Shown in pieces: positions 43,423 through 51,549 of a DNA stretch of 58,191 nt. Position numbers and translations under genes: made by a program. Under the pieces are notes generated by a model. It was not told the origin of the DNA, searched no databases, and worked only from the letters and a program-made list of their open reading frames with translations. How positions within the stretch are numbered: the stretch's first letter is position 1; every line of letters starts with the position of its first letter. Origin of the DNA: Chloroflexota bacterium (GTDB lineage Bacteria; Chloroflexota; UBA11872); assembly GCA_026707185.1 (NCBI GenBank), contig JAPOXI010000037.1:1-58191 (forward strand), given 5' to 3'.

Positions 43423-44427
43423 CTAGACCCGTCCGGCCGCCCGGTACGAGTCATCGATCAGCTGCACCGCGTTTGCGCAGTCCCGCGGCGTGATCGCCGG
43501 CGGGTCGCCGCGCCCTACCCGTTCCAGGCAATCCCGGACGAATCCCGGATAGGCCGACAGCACGGTCACCGGCGTGTCCAGGTGCTCGTTCCGTCCCGGG
43601 GCCAGGATCTGCAGACCGTCGGGAACCGCCTGCAGCATGGCGTTGGCACCCGCCACCTTCATCTCGGAGTCCGACTCGTTCGCGGGCCATGTGGGCATCG
43701 TGTAGCCCACCTCCACGTGAACCAGCGTCCCGCTCGAGCTGCGCAGCGTGGCCAGGGCGTAGTCCTCGACCTCCGACGCGTGGACGATGTTGCTGATCAC
43801 CGCCGACACCACCTGTACGTCCTCGCCCAGCAGAAACCTCGACATGTCCATCCCGTGGCCGCCCAAGTTCGTCAGCGCGCCCCCGCCCGCCTGCGACCGG
43901 TCCAGCATCCACGGCGAATCCCACTCGACATAACGCTGCATGGTCGGCCGGATGATCCGAAATACGATGTGCGAAATCGGCCCAAACTCATCCGCCGCGA
44001 TCATCTCCCGCGCCTTCTCGGCCCACGGCGATTGCCGGTTGGGAAACGGCACCGAGACCCAGGCGCCCCGCGCCTCGGCCAGGTCCGCCAGCCCGCTCAC
44101 AACGCCCGCGCTCGTCCCCATCGGCTTTTCCATCATGAATGGAATACCGGCCTCGATCAGGAACCCCGCGATCTCCGGCATTTCCACGTGCCGTCCCAGG
44201 GCGATCACGAACTCCGGCTTCGTCGCGTCAATCATCTCGCGATAGTCGGTAAAAGCCGTTGTTTCGTACCGGCGCGCCCGGTCCTCCGCGATCGCGGCAT
44301 CGCTGTCCGATACCCCGACCAGCTCCACGTCCAGGTCCAGGTTCTGCAGAACCGTCAGATAGGCGGCGTCGTAGGTGGAATGCCAGTGGTTGACTTCAAT
44401 AACGGCGATACGGCGCGGCATGCTCAT
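43423..44427 (-). CDS. Gfo/Idh/MocA family oxidoreductase with atypical Rossmann motif
   Basis: A 334-residue NAD(P)-dependent oxidoreductase-like protein. The first strand reads RIAVIEVNHWHSTYD, where other family members have a glycine-rich GxGxxG; glycines are replaced by E, N and H. Later features are canonical: VSDSDAAIAEDRARRY, IPFMMEKPMG with the EKP lysine, LTNLGGHGMDMSRF and a C-terminal VTVLSAYPGFVRD. Either it uses a different cofactor loop or the dinucleotide site is altered. Two close ATGs exist; I took the first. Convergent with the TIM-barrel gene. Confidence 0.82.
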   Translation of the reverse strand: MSMPRRIAVIEVNHWHSTYDAAYLTVLQNLDLDVELVGVSDSDAAIAEDRARRYETTAFTDYREMIDATKPEFVIALGRHVEMPEIAGFLIEAGIPFMMEKPMGTSAGVVSGLADLAEARGAWVSVPFPNRQSPWAEKAREMIAADEFGPISHIVFRIIRPTMQRYVEWDSPWMLDRSQAGGGALTNLGGHGMDMSRFLLGEDVQVVSAVISNIVHASEVEDYALATLRSSSGTLVHVEVGYTMPTWPANESDSEMKVAGANAMLQAVPDGLQILAPGRNEHLDTPVTVLSAYPGFVRDCLERVGRGDPPAITPRDCANAVQLIDDSYRAAGRV

Positions 44428-44517
44428 GGGCGACGACTCCAGGGTCCGGCGGCGCGACGGTAGCACGAGCCGCCGCAGTAAGCTCTAACTGAGAATCCCG
44501 TCGAACGAGGTGACGCC

Positions 44518-45024
44518 GTGAGTCCGGAGGACAGAGACGCAAAGGGCTGGGGGCGCCGTCTCGACGGCCTGATCAAGCGCGTCGGCGATGAGGTCGGCGG
44601 CGAACGTGGCGAAAAAGTCCGTGAGCGCTTGACAGAGGCAAAGTCTCGCGTTGAGGCCGGCCTCGAAAGTGACGAGGCCCGCCGGCTTCGCGACGAGATG
44701 GCCACGTTTGGCGACAAGGCCATGAACCGGGTCGACGACGCCCTCAGGCACGAGCGAACCCAGGCCGTGGTCAAGCGCGTCGATGCCACCCTCACCGAAA
44801 TCGGCGACCGCCTACGCGCTGACCACACCGAGCCCCCAACCAGCGCACTGGCTCCCAGGGCGCGCGCGGACGTCGCGGGTTCTGAGGAGGCAGCCGCTCG
44901 GGCTGACACGACAATGGGTGCCGATGACTCGGCCACGGTCCGCGATGCGTCGTCAAGCGCCGGGGACGTGTCCCCCGCCGTCTCAACGAACGGCGAGGAC
45001 GAAACACCAGCGAAGCGTCCGTGA
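44518..45024 (+). CDS. Hypothetical charged helical protein with acidic tail
   Basis: A 168-residue protein that I do not recognise. Residues 1 to about 100 are strongly amphipathic, charged helix (GRRLDGLIKRVGDEVGG, VRERLTEAKSRVEAGL, VVKRVDATLTEIGDRL) without cysteine or hydrophobic segments; the last 65 are disordered-looking, rich in A, S, T, D and E. It starts at GTG with a GAGG about seven bases upstream. It may be a small DNA-, membrane- or stress-associated helical protein; no domain name is justified. Single gene between divergent and convergent neighbours. Confidence 0.6.
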   Translation: MSPEDRDAKGWGRRLDGLIKRVGDEVGGERGEKVRERLTEAKSRVEAGLESDEARRLRDEMATFGDKAMNRVDDALRHERTQAVVKRVDATLTEIGDRLRADHTEPPTSALAPRARADVAGSEEAAARADTTMGADDSATVRDASSSAGDVSPAVSTNGEDETPAKRP

Positions 45025-45078
45025 CCTGAGTCTTCCGTCCCGCCCTGGCAATCTCGGGCCTCTGGCCGCTGGCGGTTC

Positions 45079-46272
45079 TTAAGCCCGCCCGTGCACCAAC
45101 AACCGCGCCAGGCTCCGCCACGACAGCGCCGTCCCCTCGCCCACCAGCAGTTCGATCCCTTCCCGCACAAACTCCGGCCGTCGCCGCGCCGCCCGTACGC
45201 CAACGTCGGCGATCCAGGCCCGCTGCGCCAGCCGTTTGGCTCGCGCCGAGGCCCGAAAGTGCTCACCGAACCGCTGCCGGAACCAGCCGTCGAACCCCTC
45301 AAACGGCCGCCCGCCGGGTCCCGACCGTAACGCCCGAACCGCGCGCGTCGCCGCCTCCATTCCCGCAGCCATTCCGTAGGCGATCCCCTCGCCCGAGAAC
45401 GGATTGATCATCGACCCCGCATCGCCCACCAGCGCCACCCGGCCATGCTCCAGCGGCGGCACGTAGCTGGCGAACGGCAACATGTAGGCCCGCGACCGCT
45501 GCGGCTCCAGGGCCTCGTATCCGCTGGATTGGAGAAAGTCGCGCAGCAGTTCCGGCAGGCTCCGCCCCTGCTGTCGGAAGCGGTCGGCGTCAATCATCAC
45601 CCCCACATTGGCGCCCCGCTCGTCGATCGGGAAAACCCAGCCGTACGCCGGCAGCAATTCCCGCTTGAAGTAGAACGCCATGTGCTCGAACCCGCCGGGC
45701 CGCTCCACGTACGCCCGAATCGCCACGCCCGTGTGCGTCGGGTCGTTGTAGGCCAGACCCAACAGTCGCCGCACGTCCGACCGCGCCCCATCGGCGGCGA
45801 TGACGGCCCGTGCCTCAAGGGATACCGATTCGTTCGACCCGCTCGACGTGACGCGAACCGGCCCCTCATCGGGAGTCGCCAAACCCTCGAGCCGGCTCTC
45901 GGTTAACACCTCGGCGCCTGCATCCCGGGCGCGCATCAGCAGCGCGTCATCAAACTCCGCCCGCGGCACCACGTAGCCCCGCGCGCTCGTGCCGATGGCC
46001 GGCAGGTCGCCCACGACCTCGGCGCCCGACGGCGCAACAATCTTCAGTCGCTCGACCGGACGGCGTTCTCGCACGATCTCGGTGGCGCCCAGGTCCGCCA
46101 GGCGCGCTACCACGCCCGGTCCCAGGCCGTCGCCGCACGCCTTGTCCCTGGGAAACGTCTGCCGGTCCAGCACGACCGTGTCGAGCTCCGGCGCTGCCCG
46201 ACGTGCGGCGATCGCCGCGGCCGCACCCGCCGGACCACCCCCCACCACCAGCAGGTCGCACGCTCGGGTCAT
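45079..46272 (-). CDS. Geranylgeranyl reductase family FAD-dependent oxidoreductase
   Basis: A 397-residue flavoprotein. LLVVGGGPAGAAAAIAARR binds FAD, DKACGDGLGP is the geranylgeranyl-reductase family signature, AVIAADGARSDVRRLLG follows, and VALVGDAGSMINPFSGEGI is the second FAD motif. Family members reduce isoprenoid chains of chlorophyll, archaeal lipids or menaquinone, or act on other lipids; in a non-phototroph, a quinone side chain or membrane lipid is likeliest (inference). Starts at the ATG before TRACDLLVVGGG; the longer frame upstream is shadow. Divergent from the FGGY kinase; a TATACT lies 36 bases upstream. Confidence 0.88.
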   Translation of the reverse strand: MTRACDLLVVGGGPAGAAAAIAARRAAPELDTVVLDRQTFPRDKACGDGLGPGVVARLADLGATEIVRERRPVERLKIVAPSGAEVVGDLPAIGTSARGYVVPRAEFDDALLMRARDAGAEVLTESRLEGLATPDEGPVRVTSSGSNESVSLEARAVIAADGARSDVRRLLGLAYNDPTHTGVAIRAYVERPGGFEHMAFYFKRELLPAYGWVFPIDERGANVGVMIDADRFRQQGRSLPELLRDFLQSSGYEALEPQRSRAYMLPFASYVPPLEHGRVALVGDAGSMINPFSGEGIAYGMAAGMEAATRAVRALRSGPGGRPFEGFDGWFRQRFGEHFRASARAKRLAQRAWIADVGVRAARRRPEFVREGIELLVGEGTALSWRSLARLLVHGRA

Positions 46273-46365
46273 CACGCGTGTCGCTCCGCCGCGGCTGGGC
46301 GCCGGGAAGTATAGGGAGGCTCCCGCCCTAAACTGGCGCCGCGCCGCCTGCGTTGGAATCTCGTC

Positions 46366-47877
46366 GTGGCGAGTGAGCCTTCGGTCAGCCGATCGCCTCT
46401 GGTTCTGAGCATCGATGTCGGCAGCTCCTCGGTCCGCGCCACCGCCCACACCACCGATGGCTCACCGATCCCCGGCAGCGTGGCGCAAATCGCCTCCAGC
46501 TTCGACACCACGCCCGATGGCGGCGTCCAGATCGATGCAGACATTCTGTTCGACCGCCTGGCCCAGGCCATCGACGTCGCCCTCCAGCGCCTCGGGCCGC
46601 AGGCCAACGCCATGCAGGGCGTGGGCGCCAGCGTATTCGCGTCCAGCGTGCTTGGCGTCGACGCCAGCGGCGAGCCGCGGACTCCGGTGTACACCTACGC
46701 CGACACCCGCTGCGCCGCCGACGCCGCCGACCTCCGCCAGGAGTGGGACGTGGCCGCCTGCTACGACCGCACCGGCACGCCCATTCACGCCAGCTACCTG
46801 CCGGCCCGCCTGCGCTGGCTGCGCCGCACCCAGCCGCACGTCGTCCGCCGGGTCGCCCGCTGGATTACCTTCGGCGAATTTGCCTTTCAGCGCCTGTTCG
46901 GACGTCCCTGCGGCCTGGGGCTCAGCCTCGCCGCGTGGTCAGGCATGTTGAACAGGCGAGAACTGAACTGGGACCTCGCCACCCTCGGCGCCCTCAACGT
47001 CGATCCCGACTCGCTCGGCGCCATTGATCCGGCCGGTGAGCCGTTGCGAGGTCTTGCCGAAACCTGGCGCCAACGCTGGCCCACGCTCGCCGACATTCCC
47101 TGGTACCCGGCCCTCGGCGACGGCCTCTGCAGCAACCTCGGCACCGCCCCCGCCGAAGCCGACGCCATCGTGTTCAACATCGGCACCAGCGCCGCCGTCC
47201 GTGCCCTGGTGCCGGGCCCGGTTCGCTCCGTCCCCGCCGGCCTCTGGGAATACCGCGTCGACCGCGCACGCTCGCTGCTGGGCGGCGCGGAGAGCAACGG
47301 TGGCATCGTCGTCGCCTGGTTGCGCGACATTCTGAGCGGCGTTCGCGGTGACGACCCCGATGACGTGGTCGCCCCCCTGCAGCCTGACGGCCACGGCCTC
47401 ACCGTGCTGCCCTTCCTCGCCGGCGAACGCAGTCCCGGCTGGGACGACTCGGCCCGCGCCACCATCCACGGCGCCCGCCTCAACACCCGGCCCGCCGACC
47501 TGCTCCTGGCCGGCATCGAAGCCGTCGCCTACCGCCTGGCCGCCATCTACGACTTGCTCGTTCCTGTCATCGGCGAACCCCACGTCGTTCACGTCTCCGG
47601 CGGCGCGCTCCAGCGATCCGACCGCTGGACCCAGATCCTTGCGGATGTCCTCGGCCGTCCCGTCATCCGCTCCGCCGTTGCCGAACCCACCAGCCGCGGA
47701 GCCGCGATCTGGGCACTGCAGTCCCTCGGTCATCCCTTCCCGGCTAACGAGATACACGAAGGCGATCAGCCATTCGAACCGAACCTCGACCACCACGCCC
47801 TGTACCAGGAGGCCCGCGCCCGTCAGCGTCGGCTCTACCAGCGCATGGCCGGGATAGGTGGCCTTGAGGCCCGTTGA
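46366..47877 (+). CDS. FGGY family carbohydrate kinase (possibly gluconokinase)
   Basis: A 503-residue FGGY kinase distinct from the nearby glpK. LSIDVGSSSVRATAHTTDG is the phosphate loop, ALGDGLCSNLGTAP and VFNIGTSAAVRAL form the actin-like core, LPFLAGERSPGW the mid-signature, and HVSGGALQRSDRW the C-terminal ATP site. The branch resembles gluconate and xylulose kinases. Position at the head of a pentose-phosphate block makes gluconokinase (feeding 6-phosphogluconate) attractive, but this is inference. Starts at GTG. Confidence 0.85.
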   Translation: MASEPSVSRSPLVLSIDVGSSSVRATAHTTDGSPIPGSVAQIASSFDTTPDGGVQIDADILFDRLAQAIDVALQRLGPQANAMQGVGASVFASSVLGVDASGEPRTPVYTYADTRCAADAADLRQEWDVAACYDRTGTPIHASYLPARLRWLRRTQPHVVRRVARWITFGEFAFQRLFGRPCGLGLSLAAWSGMLNRRELNWDLATLGALNVDPDSLGAIDPAGEPLRGLAETWRQRWPTLADIPWYPALGDGLCSNLGTAPAEADAIVFNIGTSAAVRALVPGPVRSVPAGLWEYRVDRARSLLGGAESNGGIVVAWLRDILSGVRGDDPDDVVAPLQPDGHGLTVLPFLAGERSPGWDDSARATIHGARLNTRPADLLLAGIEAVAYRLAAIYDLLVPVIGEPHVVHVSGGALQRSDRWTQILADVLGRPVIRSAVAEPTSRGAAIWALQSLGHPFPANEIHEGDQPFEPNLDHHALYQEARARQRRLYQRMAGIGGLEAR

Positions 47878-47952
47878 GTACCGGCCGGACGTGCAAACGA
47901 TGCCCCGGTCGCGGAAACTGCCCCCGGGCACGGCCATTCCCCGGAGACACCC

Positions 47953-48414
47953 ATGAACGTCGCCATCGGCGTGGACCACCGCGGCTTTGCAATCAAGTCC
48001 GATCTCGTCTCGATCCTGCGCGCCGCCGGCTGCGACGTCATCGACTTCGGCGCCCACTCCGATGAGTCCGTGGACTACCCCGACTATGCCGCTGCCGTCG
48101 CCGGGGCCGTCGCCTCCGGCCGGGCCGACCGCGGCATCATTGTCTGCGGCAGCGGTGTCGGCGCCTGCGTTGCCGCCAACAAGATCGCCGGCGCCCGCGC
48201 CGGCATGTGCCACGACACCTACTCCGCCCGCCAGGGCGTCGAGCACGACGACATGAACATCCTCTGCCTCGGCTCCGGCATCGTCGGGCTCTCGCTCATT
48301 GAGGAGCTCGTCGATGCCTTCCTCGGCGCCGAGTTTGCCGACTACGAGGAGCGCTACGTTCGCCGCCTCCGCAAAGTCCAGGCCCTCGAGCGTGGCGAGC
48401 GCCGCAGCCCCTAG
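47953..48414 (+). CDS. rpiB: Ribose 5-phosphate isomerase B
   Basis: A 153-residue RpiB/LacAB-family enzyme interconverting ribose 5-phosphate and ribulose 5-phosphate. GVDHRGFAIK (6-15) has D8 and H9; the catalytic cysteine C65 is in GIIVCGSGVGACVAANKI; CHDTYSARQGVEHDD holds H98, with E-H-D-D where many members have a HNDAN-type sequence; ILCLGSGIVG closes the phosphate site. Some such proteins prefer allose phosphate or hexose substrates. Lies 75 bases after the FGGY kinase on the same strand. Confidence 0.9.
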   Translation: MNVAIGVDHRGFAIKSDLVSILRAAGCDVIDFGAHSDESVDYPDYAAAVAGAVASGRADRGIIVCGSGVGACVAANKIAGARAGMCHDTYSARQGVEHDDMNILCLGSGIVGLSLIEELVDAFLGAEFADYEERYVRRLRKVQALERGERRSP

Positions 48415-48596
48415 CCAACACTGGCGATTTCGACGGCTTGCCCTGGGGGCGGCGTCGCGTCCGCTTCCCCGTGCATTCGGGTTCTGGCAGTGCCGGTAAC
48501 CGCGACTGTTGCGCCCTTGGTCCGATGGGCACTCGCGGCGGCCCGTCTGGGCAACTGGATGCACACGCCAAGCGTCTCGTGGTCAGGACGCGCTCG

Positions 48597-50084
48597 GTGA
48601 GGCATCCGCGGACCCGGGCCTGGGTCGGCGCGCTCTTCCTGGCCGGCAACGTCGCGCTCACCCTGCCCCTGGCCTTCTTTGCGTCCGGCTGGTTGTGGCC
48701 CGGGTTTTACGAGTGGTTCGAGCACCTGAACCTGGACAACGAGCAGTCCGCGGCCAACTGGTATGCGAGTGGCCTTTGGGTGACGGTGGCGGTTCTGGCA
48801 GCGGCGCAGTTGGTCCGCCCGCCGCCCCCAGCGACGCGCTCTCGCCGGCTGTGGAGTCTCGGCTGGGTCGCCGTCGCGCTCTTCGCGGCGCTCGTTGCCT
48901 GGGAAGAAGTCGCAAGCATCAAGGACACGGCCAGGCAATGGGAGCTATCGGAGGCGCTGCTCGCGAGACTGAACCTGGCGGGCCTGCCGACCGGCATCCG
49001 TTGGGCGGCCACGGGCGTGGTGCTGACCGCTCCATTGGCCGCGCTGTCGGGATGGGTCTTGTATTCCTCGCTACGCCAGCAGCCGGCGCTTCTGCTGCTC
49101 ACGGCGCTGGCGGTTGCGCTTGGTCTGGGCGCGATCCTTCGCGACGGCTTCGGCGTGCTGTACGGAACGACGCACTGGTGGGGGACATATCTTGACGACG
49201 CGTCCGAGATCATGGCCGGCGCGATCCTGGTCGTGGTTTTCCTCGAAGCGCTCGTAACGCGCCACACCGTGATCGTCGACGGTTGGCGGCGCCAACGGAA
49301 GCCGATCGAGCGTTGGGCTGTCCTCGGAGTCACGGTAGCTGCGATCGCCGCAAGTGTTCCCGCCTTGCTCGCGGACTACGAATGGGAGGAAGCCGGCTGG
49401 ATGCGACCCAACGCCTACGCAGGCCCCATTTCGCGACTTGAGCAGCCGTTGCAGACCTACCTCGGCAATCCGTCGGCGTTGGATCTCTGGGGCTACGCCG
49501 AGGACCCTGGTGGGAAGGGCGCCCCTGCCACAATTCGCGTGAGCCTGGCGCCCGCCGAGGGCGGGCCTCCGACGTGGACGAGAGCCGTGGTGCGCGGGAA
49601 CCGGTCCAGCCCCAAGATCAATCGCGTTGCCTTCGAACCGGTCCGCGGCAGTCAGGGTGACCTCTACAACCTGGTGATCGTCGGCGAGTCTCCACCTCGG
49701 GTACATCTCGGATTGATGGGTGACAGCGCCGGCCCCCATGGTGACGTTCTCGTGGACGGCGTGCCGCGCGGGCGTCAGCTCGCCATGGGGGTTTACTCCA
49801 TCGGCACAGGCGCGCAAATCGTTCGCGACTTGCTCGTGCGTGACCCGCGACGACTGTTTCTGATTGGCGACATCGTCCTCACGGCCTACCTGTGGCTGTT
49901 TGTCGCCACGCTTGTGTGGCGTGGGCTCACGGGCCCGCCGTCGCGATTCTGGCGCGGCTCGTTCTGGCCGTCAGTCCGGGTGAGCGCCCTCATTCTGGTT
50001 GGGCTCATGGCCATGGCGTTGGTCGTTCTTCCGATCGGTTTCGGCTACGCCGCCCCGGATACCTTGGGCGTCGGCTGCTGCTGA
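48597..50084 (+). CDS. Hypothetical nine-helix membrane protein
   Basis: A 495-residue protein that I do not recognise. Seven hydrophobic helices (within about the first 260 residues), then an extracytoplasmic stretch of roughly 160 residues rich in beta-type sequence (TIRVSLAPAEGGPPTW, VHLGLMGDSAGPHGDVL), then two final helices (LFLIGDIVLTAYLWLF and ALILVGLMAMALVVLP). Helix 3 carries acidic residues (VAWEEVASIKD). I start at GTG 48597 because AGGA lies eight bases upstream and the N-terminus then leads straight into helix 1; earlier in-frame starts add an unlikely leader. Between rpiB and tal, but with sizeable gaps on both sides, so operon membership is uncertain. Confidence 0.65.
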   Translation: MRHPRTRAWVGALFLAGNVALTLPLAFFASGWLWPGFYEWFEHLNLDNEQSAANWYASGLWVTVAVLAAAQLVRPPPPATRSRRLWSLGWVAVALFAALVAWEEVASIKDTARQWELSEALLARLNLAGLPTGIRWAATGVVLTAPLAALSGWVLYSSLRQQPALLLLTALAVALGLGAILRDGFGVLYGTTHWWGTYLDDASEIMAGAILVVVFLEALVTRHTVIVDGWRRQRKPIERWAVLGVTVAAIAASVPALLADYEWEEAGWMRPNAYAGPISRLEQPLQTYLGNPSALDLWGYAEDPGGKGAPATIRVSLAPAEGGPPTWTRAVVRGNRSSPKINRVAFEPVRGSQGDLYNLVIVGESPPRVHLGLMGDSAGPHGDVLVDGVPRGRQLAMGVYSIGTGAQIVRDLLVRDPRRLFLIGDIVLTAYLWLFVATLVWRGLTGPPSRFWRGSFWPSVRVSALILVGLMAMALVVLPIGFGYAAPDTLGVGCC

Positions 50085-50403
50085 CGACGCTCCATCGCTG
50101 CCGGCGAGGGGTTATCCGAGAGTCTCCGAAGCCGGCGGCACTGGTCCCGAAGCGACGCTCAGGTGGCGCTTGCTTCACCCCGAACTCCCATCCTGCGCGG
50201 CATGCCGCGGTCGCCACGACTTTGGCGTCGTGTACCGAGCGTGCGATTCCATCCTCATTCAGACAGCCCGACGTCAACGCTCAATACCGGGTCCCGCCTG
50301 CGGGCCCATTGGTACGATTGCCGCAGCAGACGTATTCGTGTAAGGCACGCGCTTGCACGATCGACCTCGGCCGATCACCGTTGCTCAGGCCCCGGAGGTT
50401 TCG
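50085..50403. other. 319-base intergenic region upstream of tal
   Basis: No convincing gene. Holds the tal leader and, presumably, the promoter of tal-pgi-zwf. A 5-bp stem with a two-base loop (CCCGC/GCGGG, 50293-50304) is the only clear small structure, and GGAGG lies seven bases before the tal ATG as ribosome-binding site. No clear -35/-10 pair and no terminator for the preceding membrane-protein gene were seen. Confidence 0.5.
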
Positions 50404-51531
50404 ATGTCTCAAACCCCGCTGCACGAACTGCATGCGCATGGTCAAAGCGTCTGGCTGGACTTCCTCAGCCGGGACCTGGTCGACTCGGGAGAACTCGCCC
50501 GCCTGGTCGCCGAAGAGGGCGTCCGCGGCATGACCTCCAATCCCACGATCTTCCAGGAGGCCATCAAGGGCAGCGACACCTACGACGAGGACATCCGCCG
50601 TCTCGGTGCCCAGGGCCTCTCGCCCGAGGAGATGTTCGAAGCCATCGCCGTTGACGACATCGCCTCCGCCTGCGACGTGCTGCGCCCGGTCTTCGACGAG
50701 TCCGGCATGACCGACGGCTTCGTCAGCCTGGAAGTCTCCCCGCGCCTGGCCCACGACACCGAGGGCACGGTCGAGGAAGCCCGCCGCCTGGTCGCCGCGG
50801 TCGACCGCCCGAACCTCATGATCAAGGTTCCCGCCACGCCCGCCGGCCTGCCGGCCGTCGAAACCCTGATCACCGAAGGCGTCAACGTCAACATCACCCT
50901 CATCTTTGCCCAGGCCGTCTACCGCGGTGTGGTCGATGCCTATCTCAGTGCCCTCGAAAACCGAGCCGCCGCCGGCGAGCCGGTGGACGACGTCGCCTCC
51001 GTGGCCAGCACCTTCGTCAGCCGCATTGACACCGCCGTTGACGCTCGTTTGGAGGAACTCCTGGCGGAGCGCGCCGATGACGCCGACGAAATCCGCGCCC
51101 TCCTCGGCAAGGCCGCCATCGCCAACTCCAAGGCCGTCTACGAGATCTTCGAGGAGATCTCCGCCTCCGAGCGCTACCAGGCCCTCGCCGCCGACGGCGC
51201 CCAACCCCAGCGCCCCCTCTGGGCCAGCACCAGCACCAAGAACCCCGAGTACCCGCCCACCCTCTACGTGGACGAACTCATCGGCCCCAACACCGTCAAC
51301 ACCATGCCCTCGGTCACCATGGACGCCTTCCGCGAGCAGGGCGAGGTGCAGCCCACCGTAAGCAGCGACCCCGACTATTGGAGCGGTGTCCTCGAACGGC
51401 TGGCCGCGCTGGGTGTCGACCTGGACGCCGTCATGGACCAGCTTCAGGACGAGGGCGTCCAGAAGTTCATCGATTCGTACGACGACCTCCTGCAAGACCT
51501 GGAGGCCAAGGCGGGGGCGCTCGCCTCCTAG
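50404..51531 (+). CDS. tal: Transaldolase
   Basis: A 375-residue cytoplasmic aldolase moving a dihydroxyacetone unit between sedoheptulose 7-phosphate and glyceraldehyde 3-phosphate. GMTSNPTIFQEAI (42-54) and the Schiff-base lysine K141 in NLMIKVPATPAGLPA are diagnostic; NITLIFAQAVYR and WASTSTKNPEYPPTLYVDEL also fit the long-form class often linked to Pgi. Start is the ATG behind GGAGG; the longer frame has no support. Followed 18 bases later by pgi; in several phyla the two are one fused protein. Confidence 0.95.
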   Translation: MSQTPLHELHAHGQSVWLDFLSRDLVDSGELARLVAEEGVRGMTSNPTIFQEAIKGSDTYDEDIRRLGAQGLSPEEMFEAIAVDDIASACDVLRPVFDESGMTDGFVSLEVSPRLAHDTEGTVEEARRLVAAVDRPNLMIKVPATPAGLPAVETLITEGVNVNITLIFAQAVYRGVVDAYLSALENRAAAGEPVDDVASVASTFVSRIDTAVDARLEELLAERADDADEIRALLGKAAIANSKAVYEIFEEISASERYQALAADGAQPQRPLWASTSTKNPEYPPTLYVDELIGPNTVNTMPSVTMDAFREQGEVQPTVSSDPDYWSGVLERLAALGVDLDAVMDQLQDEGVQKFIDSYDDLLQDLEAKAGALAS

Positions 51532-51549
51532 CCAGGAACTGAGGCGGCA

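Noticed and set aside
44424..45302. 292-codon minus-strand open frame opposite the helical protein
   Set aside because: Rich in S, R and P without structure; the plus-strand frame has a ribosome-binding site and coherent amphipathic helices.
46939..48564. 541-codon minus-strand open frame opposite the FGGY kinase and rpiB
   Set aside because: Gly/Val/Ala-rich antisense shadow of two strongly recognisable plus-strand genes.
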